From: Diphasiastrum complanatum
Taxonomy: Eukaryota > Streptophyta > Lycopodiopsida > Lycopodiales > Lycopodiaceae
DNA: 64,000 nt
Reading direction: 5' to 3'
NCBI GenBank assembly: GCA_029204225.1
Contig: CM055092.1
Location: forward strand, 14,835,059 to 14,899,058
Shown here: positions 1 through 12,283 of the stretch, in pieces
How the letters are laid out: every line of letters begins with the position of its first letter
Numbering within the stretch: position 1 is the first letter of the stretch
Notes under the pieces: model-generated
What the model saw: only the letters and a program-made list of their open reading frames with translations
The model's database searches: none
What the model was told of the DNA's origin: nothing
Translations under genes and position numbers: made by a program

Positions 1-10
1 TGGCCAACAG

Positions 11-92
11 GACACCGTCACAGGATTTCTACTGGCAGGAGTTGGTAATGTGGATCTAAGGCGGAAAACAAATTACCTTCTTGTAGATTCAA
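11..92 (+). CDS. VHA-F: V-type H+-ATPase subunit F, exon 2 (gene partial, 5' end outside window)
   Basis: This exon reads DTVTGFLLAGVGNVDLRRKT and on to VDS, the hallmark N-terminal block of V-ATPase V1 subunit F. That small subunit sits in the central rotor stalk with subunit D and couples ATP hydrolysis to proton pumping at the tonoplast and endomembranes. The acceptor is the AG at 9-10 and the donor is AA|GTAAGT at 93. The exon has 27 codons plus one base (phase 1), which joins in frame to the AA that opens the exon at 7316. The first coding exon, about 20 residues in this family, lies left of the window. The following intron is 7.2 kb and full of retroelement debris. Recognition is from family memory; the splice phases are read directly. 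Confidence 0.93.
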
Positions 93-114
93 GTAAGTCT
101 TCACACAACTTAGC

Positions 115-177
115 TGATAATGTGGATCTGAGGTGGAAAACAATCGACCTTCTCGTAGATTCAAGAAGTCTCCACAC
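115..177 (+). pseudogene. Decayed tandem copy of the 3' part of VHA-F exon 2
   Basis: About 63 bases repeat the end of exon 2 and the first bases of its intron, offset by 72 bp. The copy starts at the codons for N-V-D-L-R and runs past VDS into the old intron start. One base is missing where the donor GT should be (AAGTAAGT has become AAGAAGT), so it cannot be used as a 5' splice site. It carries several further substitutions. Confidence 0.85.
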
Positions 178-2108
178 CTCTTCGACTCTATGATTTTGAC
201 ACACTCGCTGTTGTTTTAAAGACAACCCAATTCTAGGATCTATCCGCTGAATTGGCCAAAGAGGTGGGGACAGGAATATAACGTTTAGAATTGTCAGCTT
301 AGCTATGAGATATCATGTTATACTTGCCAAATGGTTAGCAGCTTGTTCTCTCAAGCTCCTTTCTACTAGCTAGCCAGTGTGTAAAATAAGGCTCCTCCCC
401 TCCATAGACTTTCCTCTTAAGTCAACTACTTGCCTTTCCTATCCGGGACCACACGTTCCTCAATGGTTGGCCAGGCAACTGAACTAGTATTCCGTGATGA
501 TCGAATCGTAAGTTCACAAGCAACAATCATGTCCCACCTTAATAAGTGTTAGCTTGTGGGCACACCAGATCAGGCATCTGGCGACACACCTAACTTAATT
601 TTAGCTGGGTACCTAGTTTGATGATGACCAATATCAAATTTGTCGGGCCCCATCAGCTGACCCCTCTTGGTCCATCTGTTTGGGTTAAGTTTGGTTCATT
701 TTTGTTCCCTATCTTCCCGCACATGGTGAGTTGGTGTATTGTGCTTGAGTTGGCCTTGCCCCACCCGGATTAGGATCTTTGTGATCACATGAGTCTATAA
801 TACCGAAAAGCATTTCCATTCCCTAAATTCTTTTCCCCTTAAAGAAAGTATATATATCCTTGATGACAGATACTTGATACATCTCTGAATACTTGATGAC
901 AGATATGTGATACATCAAATACCAATACAGTTTTGTGATAACTTATATTTTTACAAATTATGGTGTATGCCACATGGTGGTTCATTTAGTGCACTAATTG
1001 TTCAAATGTTGAGCAAATAGGCGTCAAAGTTTCATGTAAATTAATTAAGTCTGCTCTTGCAAATGTGTAAAAGGACCTCGGACATATACAACCTTTGGGT
1101 GTTCTCTGTTCTCCTTTCTTTCATAATGTCTTGAGGGCATTGTTGCATGCTTTCATCTTCAACATGCTATCAGAGTAGGTTATGATCAACACCTGCTTTA
1201 CCTGGAATGCTATCGTTAGATAGCAATTAAAACGAATATCCAATGATAGAGAGAGAACAAATTTTCTCTATCCTTGCTAAAGATTGCTGATTTTCTAGTG
1301 TGAAGCTTTCTTGGATCCTTGCTAACATCTCTTATTTGCTGCCTGAATCTTCCTTTTATTCCTTGCTGAAAAATTGGCTGAATTGTGCGTCTTCATCCAC
1401 AGATCTCATTGAAATAAGGTTATTTCTCTGACAAAAACAAGCCATCTTTTCAAAAAACATGAAAGCTTCTTAAGAAACAAGTGTTTTATTGCCATGCTTT
1501 TTGAAGGAAAGATGTGCTACAAAGTGCTGAACATGTGAGACAGCCCATAGTGCTTATCCATATCCATTTTGACCAAGATTCCACTAATTTGCCACATCAT
1601 CATTTGGAGATTTGACATTTGACTCATATGAAGAAACTTGCAGCCCTACCTCCAATGATCTTGTGGTGAGTCCTCCTGTGCAACACGGATCTTTGCTGAA
1701 ATATTGTCGAAATTTTCAAAACGTGTGGAAAAACTACTTTGTTGCCCAACCCACTCATTGTGATAAAATAACAAAGATTACACTTTGTGGAATAACTAGA
1801 TCCTACTAGCATTTGCCAAAGATACAACAAGAATTGAACACAATGACGAAAACAAAGGTCCAATAGAAGTAGTGCGCTTGACGTAAGCACCCTATTTATA
1901 ATGAATGTAACTGATCTAGGGTTTTCTGCATATGCAAAATTGGAGCCTTCACACAGTGTTTCCCTTTAATTGAGAATCATGCTTTTACTCTTATTTTAGC
2001 GTGTACTCAAATTAGCTTGTAGTTAAACATGACTTATAGTACAATAGTATGAACTCTAAAAATAGACTAAACAATATTGAATAAACTATGACATTAGGGG
2101 AGGACTAA
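178..2108. other. VHA-F intron 2, proximal part: no gene seen
   Basis: This is AT-rich intronic sequence. It has no conserved open frame, no RNA gene and no retroelement domain that I can recognise. Short open frames near 1.6-1.9 kb match nothing known to me. Confidence 0.6.
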
Positions 2109-2330
2109 TTATTCATTATTTCTAACGCTCTTCCTTAAGTTTGATTGATCATCTACTATTCCAAAAAAGATTTTGAATTTCTCAAATTTCTCTCTAGTAA
2201 GCCCCTTGATATAGATGTCTGCTTGGTCATTTGTCTTGTAGTAGATAAGTTCAATTCCGTATGTAGTGTTGGTGCCATGTGAAGGTCTTTCAAACTCCAC
2301 TTGAGCTAAACTATTTACACGCAAGACTTA
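2109..2330 (-). pseudogene. Copia RNase H C-terminus (end of pol), split from the rest of the element
   Basis: On the minus strand this reads the end of a Copia polyprotein, with the signature DQADIYIKGLTREKFEKF, equivalent to the usual ADI-x-TKGL-x5-F of the Copia RNase H tail. At its 3' side (2128-2138 on +) is a polypurine-like stretch on the minus strand. Next comes a TTAGAAATAA start typical of an LTR, with the first T mutated to C. The matching N-terminal half of RNase H is at about 4977-5108, so about 2.6 kb of foreign DNA separates the two halves. Confidence 0.75.
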
Positions 2331-2336
2331 TAGTTG

Positions 2337-2769
2337 CACGTTACTATGCCTCTGTGAAGACAATTCTGTAGGAAATCAAAGTGTCAAGATCCTTCTAACA
2401 TTCAATCTCCATATACAAGAAGAGGGAGAGGGTTAGGCGCCCTCAAGGAGAGAGAAAGCTAGAAAGGGAATGAATTACAAATGAATAATGAGTACATATA
2501 AATAGGCCTTCCAAGGGCCTAGACTCTTCCAACCCCTAAGTTCATCCACTACTAATTATAGGGCACCCCCAAAAGTCAAGATAGGGCCCCTTAACGTAAT
2601 TAGACTTTACTTGGACCCACGAGTTATTACTAGAACAAAATCGGGTCCAACTTAGCTAAAACTAACTTAATATGGTCTAAACAATAAACCTAACCCATGG
2701 TTACACAAGTCTCGACCTTTTGGGTCAAAGTAACCTATGGGAAACTAACATCATTTATTATTTCTAACA
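2337..2769 (-). repeat. Gypsy-type LTR, minus strand, left edge approximate
   Basis: Read on the minus strand, the right edge at 2769 is a clean TGTTAGAAATAA start, preceded by a purine tract (minus strand of 2770-2779). That is the layout of polypurine tract plus 3' LTR. A TATTTATA motif lies inside the block on the minus strand. The left edge was not found with confidence. Integrase remnants of the same orientation follow at 3130-3501. Confidence 0.5.
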
Positions 2770-3129
2770 CCCTCCTTAACTGATAATGTAAAAAACATAA
2801 CATGACATGAAGTAGAATGGAAAAATTGCAACAAAATGCAAAATGTTGCTTGCTGCCCAAAACTTCATGTAGCCAAAAAAAAACTCCAACTCGAAGTAGT
2901 CGAAATAGCCGAAATCTCAGCCCCAATCATGCCAGATGTAGAAGAGATGTAGAATACGAAGTGCGGTAGCATCAAGTCGAAGAGTGAAGATGCTACAATC
3001 CTAATTACTGCAAACCAAAAGGTGCCGGTTAACCAAAAGAGACCGAACACCTTGAGGTAGCTCCAACTGATAGGCATTCTCATGGAGTTTCTTTACTATA
3101 CGGAATGGCCCTACAAACGAGGTGATAAC

Positions 3130-3501
3130 TTAGGACATTTTCCTTAGAATCTTTTGGGATTCTAAGATATACTCAAGCCCCCTCCTCATAGACCCTAGGT
3201 AGTCGCTTTGATTAGCGTAAAACTGGGCTCTATCTTGAGCCGTTTTTACGTTTTCACGAGCAACAAGCAACATATCTTGCATATCATGCAGGAAATCTAC
3301 TATTGCTTTAACCTTGAGGCCTTTGAGACCCACTGAAATGGGAGCCCTAGGCTGGAAACCATACATCAGAGAAAATGGACTAAAACCCGTCGCTGAGTGC
3401 TTTGCGCTGTTATACGCAAACTCAATCATTGGAAGGTACTCTAATGACTCATTGATAGACCCATACCAACTCCACCACCATGTGTTTAGGCCTACGACCA
3501 T
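3130..3501 (-). pseudogene. Gypsy integrase C-terminal fragment
   Basis: The minus-strand frame contains EFAYNSAKHSATGFSPF and LMYGFQPRAP, the conserved end of the Gypsy/Ty3 integrase core (EFAYN...TG.SPF...YG..P). It ends soon after. No reverse transcriptase is left beside it. With the LTR at 2337-2769 it forms a truncated minus-strand Gypsy remnant nested in the Copia of this intron. Confidence 0.8.
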
Positions 3502-3539
3502 TAATTATGACCATGTACACATAAGGGCCCCAATTCCCT

Positions 3540-4480
3540 TATAGTCACAATTAACTTACGGGTTGTTGGTCTATTGGTCCCTAGCGTGGACACGCTACCC
3601 GAGACCAGTCATGGGCATGACAACCTCCATCTCTTTTCACAAAGCAGATGCATGGAAGAGGCATAATCTGGGTCCACCCACCGTGCCCTGGCCTGTGACC
3701 GTATCAAGCTGGATCCGACCTCCCTCCCAGATGGCGTCCCATACCACTGCCTAGGCTCTCAGCCATCTCCTGCCTCATGCTAGCAAACATCCTGGCCGTG
3801 CACACGCTCTCCATCCACCTCCTCCTAGGTAGACAGAATAGATGGCAAATGAGTCCTCCTCCCCCTGTATACCTCCAAGGAGAGAGACTCCAAGCCATGT
3901 GCACACCTAGATCATGACACGTGGCAACCATGCAGGTTCCACGAGTCACCGGTCAAGTCTACAGGCCCAGTCATCATCCAGTCTCAAGTTTGGGTTTGGG
4001 ACCCAAGGGAGTTGGGTCCCTAACAGAAGACAAGCATGCTCCATCCAAAGTAGGTAACCAAAAAACCAGCCACAAGCCGAAATATGGATTTGCAATCCAT
4101 CAATGGTTCCTACGTGATTCCATAAGTCTTCTTACCACAAGAAACATAAAGAAGAATATGATGCTCTTTTACCATCACATCCTCCCGAATCTTAGTATCA
4201 ATGATCTGCTCACCAACACTAGGTAAGGCAACACCGTCATCATAAGAAGTAAGCATCAATACATGAAAATCAACATAAGGTACTGATTTTGGTGAGGCAT
4301 GTGTGTTTCCTCCAAGGTAAAAAGATGCTTTGCTATTCCGCAAAGACTCGGACAGCCAACAAGAGGCTGTAGCAGGCCGTCCAACAGCCACAAAATCACC
4401 TACACTTTTTTGGTTTTTTATGGGCAATATGGGTATCAAATGAAAGCTCTAATTAAGAGCATAATTACTGTGTAGTTTGT
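3540..4480. other. GC-richer intronic block of unknown origin
   Basis: About 3540-4030 is markedly more GC-rich than its surroundings, and 4110-4439 keeps an open minus-strand frame of 109 codons that I do not recognise. Both are probably parts of inserted retroelement DNA (leader or gag), but no domain is visible. Confidence 0.35.
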
Positions 4481-4654
4481 CGATTGTTTCGGGTGCAGGA
4501 TGGTCCAGTTCAGGTGCATTAATCCATGTTGGGTTCTGTCAAGGATAAAAATTCAAAACTAACCTCTAGCCTGTCTGTTATGATCACAGATGGTCCTTGT
4601 AAGTTTGTTTTCGCTCAGGGAGTTGGAAGGCCAAGTCATGAAGAGGCCTTACCG

Positions 4655-4705
4655 TTGGGGGGCGTTGCCCCCCAAACCCCCCACCGGGGGGGCTACCGCC
4701 CCCCG
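4655..4705. repeat. G/C-run inverted repeat
   Basis: Runs of G and C alternate (six G, then six C, then six or more G, then six C), so both single strands can fold into strong nested hairpins in otherwise AT-rich DNA. Confidence 0.7.
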
Positions 4706-4863
4706 GACCAAAACCCATGAGCATTTATTGAAAACCAGAGCAAATAACAACCAAATAGCTATTGAAAATAAGATTTGTTTGTGCCCCATCTACTGCACTT
4801 CTGAGAGGCAAAACGCTGGTTTGACCATTGATCCCCTAAAAAAATTTCAGCCATAAGCTATTT

Positions 4864-4976
4864 TTCCAATTTTTTTTTTTTTTTTTGCGATTTTGGGAGG
4901 AGAAACGCGATTCAGAGACGAGGTTTTCGAAACGTCTCCTCCCAAAAACGCGATTCTGTGCAACTATGTTTCTAAC
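4864..4976. repeat. Poly-T run plus inverted repeat next to an LTR-like end
   Basis: A T-run at about 4868-4886 is followed by TTTTGGGAGGAGA and, about 35 bp later, its complement TCTCCTCCCAAAA (ending near 4948). Just right of this the minus strand reads TGTTAGAAACATAG. That may be the end of a further insertion into the Copia RNase H frame. Confidence 0.5.
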
Positions 4977-6900
4977 AAATTCTACAATAGGCTGCTTCTT
5001 AGAACTCCATGTGATAGCACCGGTTTCAAGATTAAAATCAAACCTTGTTAATCTTTTATCTTCAGCATTTCTGGCCCAATCAACATCCACATACCCTTCT
5101 AACTTCATATCATCGTAGTTTGTCCCTACCTATTTGTACCCTAAATGTATGTCAAAATTCTTATAGCTGCTTTCTAATGTCTCCGCTTTTGTTGGCTTCA
5201 ACTTCAACAAATATGTGGTGTTGCAAATGGTTTGGACTTAGACATTTTGAATTTTGACAAAAGTTCGTAAGCATATTTAAATTGAGAAATGAATATACCA
5301 TGTATAGATCTCTAAACCGTAATCTCTAGAAAGAACTGTAGTGCACTAAGATCCTTCATGCCAAACTATAAAAGATCTATCTTGATCTTATTTATCAATG
5401 GCTCATTTATACCTGTAATATTAGTAATTACCATAAAGTTAGAAGTACCACAATAACTATTTGGTCTTTTTCGACCGGCGCATATAATGTTTGCTTTGAC
5501 TTGTTTCTCTAAAAGCCAAATATTTGTCAATTCTAGGCTTTCTTTAACTTGAAAATCACGTTCTCTTTCCCATTGACACCCTTTTGCTTCTCCATAAGTA
5601 CTTCCTCTTCAAGATAACCATTCAAGAAAGCAATTTTGACATCCATTTGCTAAATGCCCCAATCAAAATAAGCCACCGAAGCTTTAACTGTCCTCATGGT
5701 ATGCATCTTTGCAAGTTTCCAAATGTTTCGTCATAATCAATGCCCCCCCCCTCTTGTTGAGCAATCTTTTGCAACAAACCTCGACTTTTATTTATCTATA
5801 CTAGCACTAGATTTGGACTTTGTCCCATGAACTCATTTACATTCAACAGGCTTTTTCCTTGAAGGTAGAGCCACGAGATCCCATGTCTCATTCTTTGTTA
5901 TTGAATCAATTTCCGCACACATAGCCCGTCTTCATGAAAAGCATGTGGTTCCTTTATCTCAAGTCTATTTGCCATGAAAGCATTATGTACTTCACTTTTA
6001 TGTTGTAAATTACATATCTTGGATGATCTCCTAGCTCCTTGCTCACTTGACTCACCCTCTAGGAGATGTTGGTGGTGAATATGGATCCCAAAGCTTAGAC
6101 CTCTCTTTACACTTTTTGTTCACCTCTTGTTCATGACCATTATAGTGTTGTTGTAATTTTGAATTTCCAACTAGATTCTTTCTAGTTGTCTCTAAAATAG
6201 GCTTGTCACCAACAATCATAATGCCACCTTCATTATGCTCTTCAAGATTTATGAAACTAGAAGATAAATCTATTGTGTCTAACAAATTATCATGTGGCCA
6301 AGAAGTAAACACTTTGTAGCTTTGGAATCCAATTTTTATTGTATCTCTTTAGGAATATGTGCATAAGTTGTATTCGCAAAGATTTTCAAATGGTGCACAC
6401 TAGCTTTCTTACATGAGAAAACCTCCTCTGATGTTCTATTCTCCACCGCTTTCATTGGACTCATGTTATGTAGATACACCTCTGCATGAACCGCTTCTAA
6501 GTTCTTCCCAAAATGAATTGGGAAATTCATTGCTTTAACGTACTTTAAGAAAACTCAACTAAAGTTCAATCCTTAGTGGAGGCATGCAACCAATAAAGCT
6601 TTCCTAAAAGTACTCCTTTAACTACTACTTCATTATTCCTCTGTACTTATATGTTATATTCTTATCCTTGATGTGATGTTGTTTCTCATCAAATTCAACA
6701 ATCATATACTACTTAGTGATAGCTGAAACTAAAAGTAAATTCTTTATTAAATTAGGAACATACAAGGCATTGTCTATCTCACGAGTATTACGTACTGATG
6801 TCTTAGTTTTACATTTGACTCATCATTCAAAGCTGCAAAGTTTGTCACCCATTCCCGATGAAGAATCATATGCATAGAAAACAAAAAACAATGTGCAAGA
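4977..6900 (-). pseudogene. Degenerate Copia pol (pre-integrase, integrase, RT, RNase H)
   Basis: Read leftward on the minus strand, the block order is that of Copia pol. A pre-integrase motif (YVPNLIKNLL) lies near 6.75 kb. The integrase end, including AVENRTSEEVFSCKK and a histidine-leucine box, lies at 6336-6530. The RT block FLNGYLEEEV is near 5.6 kb, and the RNase H start EGYVDVDWA with GAITWSSKKQP is at about 5.0-5.1 kb. Frames shift and stop repeatedly, so it is dead. The remaining RNase H tail is at 2109-2330 and everything between is inserted DNA. Confidence 0.8.
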
Positions 6901-7184
6901 TTGTTAACTTCAAATAAATTTCACAAGAATCGTTAGTTGGTAATTTTGGATCACAATGGAGTTTTTATTAAGTATATAGACATTCTATATCATTGAGAGC
7001 TGAAAACAAAAAGCGATAAATAGAGTATGGTTGTACAATGTACTTTCTATTGTTGCATCTTTGTGAGCATTTGGCTTTCCATTTTTTTTCCTCTTACCCA
7101 TGTCATTATGCATGTTAGCGTTCAATGCTTTTTCTTAACTATTGATAATCAACAAAACTTTAACACCACCTAGACCTTTTGCAA

Positions 7185-7267
7185 AAACTCCTGCCAAGGC
7201 TATCAAAGATGCATTCAAGGAGTTCACCACAAGGGACGATGTAGTAGTTCTCCTTACCAATCAATAT
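7185..7267 (+). pseudogene. Upstream tandem copy of VHA-F exon 3 with a dead acceptor
   Basis: This 83-base block has the same length as, and aligns without gaps to, the functional exon 131 bp downstream. It encodes KTPAKAIKDAFKEFTTRDDV and a slightly altered end (TNQY). The donor CAATAT|GTAAGA is kept. The acceptor, which is GCAG in the downstream copy, reads GCAA at 7181-7184, so normal splicing into this copy should fail. If both copies were included, the frame would not be kept (83 is not a multiple of 3). Confidence 0.85.
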
Positions 7268-7315
7268 GTAAGAAATCTTTTGTTTCTTTTTATCAAATTT
7301 GAATCCATTTTGCAG

Positions 7316-7398
7316 AAACACCTGTCAAGGCTATTGAAGACGCTTTTAAGGAGTTCACAACAAGGGATGATGTAGCAGTTCTCCTTATTAGTCAATAT
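7316..7398 (+). CDS. VHA-F: V-type H+-ATPase subunit F, exon 3
   Basis: This exon begins with AA, completing the lysine codon begun at base 92, and encodes TPVKAIEDAFKEFTTRDDVA then VLLISQY. It corresponds to the conserved central segment of V-ATPase subunit F (IEDAFKEFTTR, ISQY). The acceptor is TTTGCAG at 7315 and the donor is TAT|GTAAGC at 7399. It ends in phase 0, so it joins directly to IANM in the exon at 9560. It is better conserved than its upstream duplicate and has both splice sites, so I take it as the used exon. Confidence 0.93.
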
Positions 7399-9096
7399 GT
7401 AAGCAAGTTCTTGTCTCCTATTATCACATTTAAATGCATTTTTATTATGGGTCTGTGTGGCTTATCTTTTATAAGAAGGGTGCTCAATGTTCATAATTGA
7501 ATTTGGTTGAGCTTGGCATGTTGGATAGGGCCTTCTTGGGCCCGCAAAAGTTTCAATTAGTGATACGTATATAAGCTACCTCTTCATACTCGAGATATAG
7601 AGTTTGGAGTTTTTTTAGCTTTTGTGCTATTCCTCACCTATAAGATGCATGTGTGCTAGCATATGGTAAAAACGTTTTTACCTGTTGGACAATTATGATG
7701 GATGCACATCTTGCTTGACTATTTGGATGTCTATGTATGAAGAATCATTTCACCATCTCTCATATTCTCAAATTACTAGTGTCCTGTTTCTCAATTATAG
7801 GCCAGGTATCATGCAGAAGGGTATGTATATGGTCGGTCCCTTTTCAGCTTCTCTAGAGTTGGGCACTTATGCTTTGATTGTTGCCTAAATAATTTTTCTT
7901 GGCCCTTGAGCTTTAAACTCAAGCATATCCAAATGATATAGAGCTTTTAAAGGAGTGCTTATATACATCACATGATATGTCGTTTAAAAAATGACAAAAA
8001 AGCTGAAAAAATAAAATTTTGCACTTGGTTTCAAGATTCAGATTGCTCACGTTCCAAAACAAGCACTTAGCCATTCCAGAACACTAGGGGTCTAGGAACA
8101 CAGTTCAATGTAACTACGACATCATTTGAAGAATCATGAAAATTTGCATAGAACTGTGTCATCATCCGAGTGAGGTAGTTGTCGAAAGGATTTGCCATAA
8201 AAGCAATGTTGTAAGAAAGCATGTATCTCTACAAATTGTCTCCAAAATGTTGCCACCCTAAAATTATGTGCTAGTTGATGGACCAAATGTTATACTTACT
8301 GTATCTTTTGTATGTCACTCAAGTAATACATGTCAAAATAAGCTTCTAGCTTATCTATCCAAGTTTTAGCTTAAAACCGCTTTTGGAATCACAATAAATT
8401 CATACTTGTACTAGATGGCAAGGACATAGGTAAGGGTGTGACAGAAGTAGCTTGATCTTAAAATTTGACTCTGATAACCGATAGATGTGATGGACTGCAA
8501 GCAGTTGAATGGGATAGACTTGAAAACCACTCAGTAATGGTCACATAGAAAGTATTACAGTTTCAAACTTTTTTTTAAGCCATCTTTCTTCTTTTGCTTT
8601 TCAGGCTCGACAAAGCCTTCTCTTAGCCTGTAGATATGATAAAGGCCTTGACCTTTTTGGTCCAAAAACCACTGGCCTTACATCTGGATCTTCCAAGATA
8701 TTCATTTTTTCCAGGCACTCACATCACAACGGTTGAAGTATTTTAGGCCCATCAACATCTTTTAAGTCAGGATGTAAAGCATGCCTTATTATTGCAGGCC
8801 CAAATCATGTTGCGAGTCATCCAGAAACCATATTAACAACATTGAACCTTTATGGCAAATAATTGACATGGTCAAAACGATCATTGAAGTAGCAACAATT
8901 TTTTGGATAGAGCTTAACTCAACATCCTCAGGCCATGCTGCTACAGTTCACTGGGTTCTGACTCAGCCACCCTGGTTTTTCATGGAGTTAATTGAGAAAT
9001 CCGTGTATGGTGAAGTAAGTGGTCTAAGATTTTACATTTAGATTTTGTGAAGATGGAAATGGCATGTCTGATTAGATTCAAAATAGGACCACAATC

Positions 9097-9154
<58 letters not shown>

Positions 9155-9559
9155 CACGTGCGGTTGTTTTGCGTCATGTGGTTTTGTTTAAGGTGTAAGG
9201 CATAGGAAAACACATCCCTTGTTTTCCCTTGACTGTCTCAGTCTCTACATGTTTTTTTCCAATTGATGCACCTTTGGATAATTTTTAGATGAAAGTAATG
9301 GAGCGGCCATTCATAAATTTACATTAAAGTGTTTTCTTGACAGACAATATTTTCTCAGCAGTAGCTCATATTGGTACAGTCTGGAGAACAAGCACTCTAT
9401 TGTTAACATTTCTCACTCAATTTGCTAACTCGGAGACTAGTGACTCTGTACTGATAGAGTTTGGAAAACCAAATATTGGTTATCGAGATTATTTCAGAAT
9501 AAGATTGGGCTGGCTAAACCCTTTTTGTGTAGAGCTGATGCTGACCGTTTTGCATACAG
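7399..9559 (+). other. VHA-F intron 3
   Basis: This is a 2.16-kb AT-rich intron. It contains the GA microsatellite annotated separately and no other gene I can recognise. The open frame at 8781-9041 has no familiar motif. Confidence 0.7.
9101..9152 (+). repeat. (GA)n microsatellite
   Basis: An uninterrupted GA dinucleotide run of about 26 units inside VHA-F intron 3. Confidence 0.98.
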
Positions 9560-9727
9560 ATTGCAAATATGGTTCGCTTTCTTATTGATAGCTACAAGAA
9601 GCCAGTGCCAGCCATTCTGGAGATACCTTCTAAAGATCATCCTTATGACCCTGCCCATGACTCCATCTTATCGCGTGTGAAACATATGTTTTCAAGTGAT
9701 CCATCTGGGCCTATTGGACGAGGTTAA
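9560..9727 (+). CDS. VHA-F: V-type H+-ATPase subunit F, last exon
   Basis: The acceptor is CATACAG at 9559. The exon encodes 55 residues beginning IANMVRFLIDSYKKPVPAIL, then EIPSKDHPYDPAHDS, and ends SGPIGRG with TAA at 9725-9727. EIPSKDHPYDP and the preceding NMVR...PAIL block are the strongest signature of subunit F. With the two upstream exons and a first exon of about 20 residues, the protein would be about 130 residues, normal for the family. Nothing suggests a broken reading frame, so the gene is probably functional despite its duplicated exon scraps. Confidence 0.95.
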   Translation: MANMVRFLIDSYKKPVPAILEIPSKDHPYDPAHDSILSRVKHMFSSDPSGPIGRG

Positions 9728-12087
9728 TCAGCTCTTGTTCTCCTTATGCTCTCAGGTTGGTAACTGAAAAGTTGTGGCAAATTCTTACAACTCAGGAAAG
9801 CACTCTGCAAGTATGATTGGTTTTGCTGATTCAAAAATGTTTCAAGATTTATAAATCAAACCTCCATAGACACTTTTCTTTTGTTAAGTCTATATCTATA
9901 ATGGAAAAGTTGGTGCAATGTTGTCCTAAATCCTGGTTGCAAATATAGAAGGAAATTCTGTATAGAACCAGTGTAGTCATGCATCATACAGTCTCTAAGT
10001 TGTTATTTGAATCCTTTGTCCTATTAGAATGTCATCTCCTTTGTTTTGAGTGTGGTGCTTTGGCAGATTGAAAAGTTATGTTAATTCTTTGCAACATTAT
10101 ATCAAGTGGAAAGAGAATACTCTCGCATAGATCCGCTTCGTTCTGAGGAGAAAGCTCATCTCTTCTTGTTTTTCTCTTCTTGCATGTATAGATGTGCCTG
10201 TGATCTATAAAAAACCATCATAATGATTCTGTTAGTAGAGAAATGGGGAAAAGGTTTGAGAAAGTGATTCTTTAGTAGAATGGTTCGTATATTTTTTAGT
10301 ACTTAATTCAATCAAGATTTTCAGCTGTGGTTTTCACGATTACCCAATTCTCTTTCTGATATACTTTGTTTAATATTTAGATGCATGTTGTGCATGTGAA
10401 TAACATGTGCTTTTGGGAGCTAATGACATGAGTTACATAGCTTAGCATTTAGTCCTGCTATGCATGATGAACTTGATAGGCCAACACTGTTTGGCTGGAC
10501 TAGTTAGTGTGAAGATTGTACATCTTGTGTTATGTCAAATACTTCTTCAGACTTAAACATTGATATAGTCTTTTGCAATATTAGTCGACACACAACTCCA
10601 GGTTGAGATTTTGATCCAAGTTGTGGCCAGCTGGTTTTTGCTGATTATTTCTATCTTTAGTGGTGCATCTTGCCCAACAGCTATGCTATTTTTTGCATAG
10701 GTACGAGCAAGTTGAAGTAATGACATATAAACTCTGTGCTTATTTTCCTATGAGAAAGTAGGTACTTTATATTATTGGGTTTTCTGCTTAGTGCTGCCCT
10801 TCACATCCAGAGAAAGCCGTGTACACTGGCATAACAATGCGCATTGATTACTTGTGTCCTGTGCTATCCCATGTTTGTCATAAATTGAGGATCTCCTAAT
10901 ATGCAATGTTTCCCCACAAATTCCTCTCTTCATACTAGTTATTAGGGAGCTCTACTGGAAAAATTGTCTTTGAATTTTCAATTGATGCATTATAACAAAC
11001 TTTCTCAAGCTGGATCAATGGAAAAGTGGTCTCTAATAGCACAAGTGCATAGGCCAGCACTAAACGGTTTTGGGAGCTCAAGTCAAGGATTGTTTAAAGG
11101 TTATGTATGGCTGTTCAATCATTTGTTGGATCCAAGTCTTAGAGAAAAAAAACTCATTTATTCATGTCATGATTTTTGAATGATTGACAATTCATTCATA
11201 AAGTAGGCCATTAAGTTATTTTTTACAAGTTCATCCTTATCCTCACTCATCATCCATGAGAGTGGCACCCAACCAGCATTACCAGTGGAGGTTACTTTCA
11301 ATAGCTCATGATTCCAAAAGGGCTTCCCTCACTATGCAATTGTCTAACAGTCTACTATTGATAAAACATCATACTTCCACCTATTTGTATAGTTCTTTTA
11401 AAAAATTTCAGGAAAAGTTAAAAGAAAATGCAATTTTTTTTTGTGTTCCAAAAATCCTAACCCTGATTTTTGGATTGCAGGCTGCAATAATGATGTGGAC
11501 CTAAGATCTACTCGGGATACATACATTTACAATAGCTGTGCTTTAGATCCACTTATTGAGATTTTCAGCTTTTCAAAAAATTTAATAGTATTTCTTCTCA
11601 TGTTTTTACCATTTCAAATTCGTCATTTGCTATGTTTTTTTTTTTTACTTCACTCCTTTTTTGGATCCGTGTTTGTTTCTTACCCACCATTTTTGTGCAT
11701 GTTGAAAGAGACAAACAAAGTGACAAGTTTCTCTTATCCTTTTTGTTTTATTTTCAATGGCATATGCTCAACCCATGTCTTAGTTCATCATTTATTTGCT
11801 CTATCCCTATCAATTATGGGTCTTTTGGAGACACTTGATTGGCAATTCGATTGAATTCATGGGAGTCCTATTTTGAGATATCCTGGAATTGATGTTTTAG
11901 GAACGTTTTTGTTGTTTTATTTTTTCAAGACTGAGCTCAATCTTGGTGGAAAACGCATTGACAACATGCTTTCCCTTCTAATTGGTATAGTTTTCTCGAG
12001 GATCTTATTCATGCCATGTATTCAACTAGATAATTACTTTATTTTTTTGGTGTAGCAACTAACCAAGATATATATACGTGTCACACA

Positions 12088-12141
<54 letters not shown>

Positions 12142-12283
12142 ACATATATATATATGCTACTTAGCATGTTTGGTTGATGCAGATAGCTTGGGATGTTTAC
12201 TTTTATTTGGTGCTCAAGAAGTATGAATGTCTTTCGACGATATTTTATTTGGTATGGCTTTATTGGACCATTTGTTACGTTCA
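9728..12283. other. VHA-F 3' flank and intergenic DNA
   Basis: AT-rich sequence with no conserved frame. Open frames at 10.96-12.05 kb are rich in F/L/S codons from T-rich DNA and show no domain. The first part should hold the VHA-F 3' UTR, but I see no single clear polyadenylation signal to choose. Confidence 0.5.
12089..12154 (+). repeat. (TA)n microsatellite
   Basis: A pure TA run to about 12136, then an imperfect GTATACATATATATATATG tail. Confidence 0.97.

Noticed and set aside
8781-9041. 86-codon frame in VHA-F intron 3
   Set aside because: The VHA-F exons on both sides join in phase without it, and no similarity was recognised.
11441-11854. 137-codon open frame rich in F, L and S
   Set aside because: Composition reflects T-rich DNA; no domain or conserved word.
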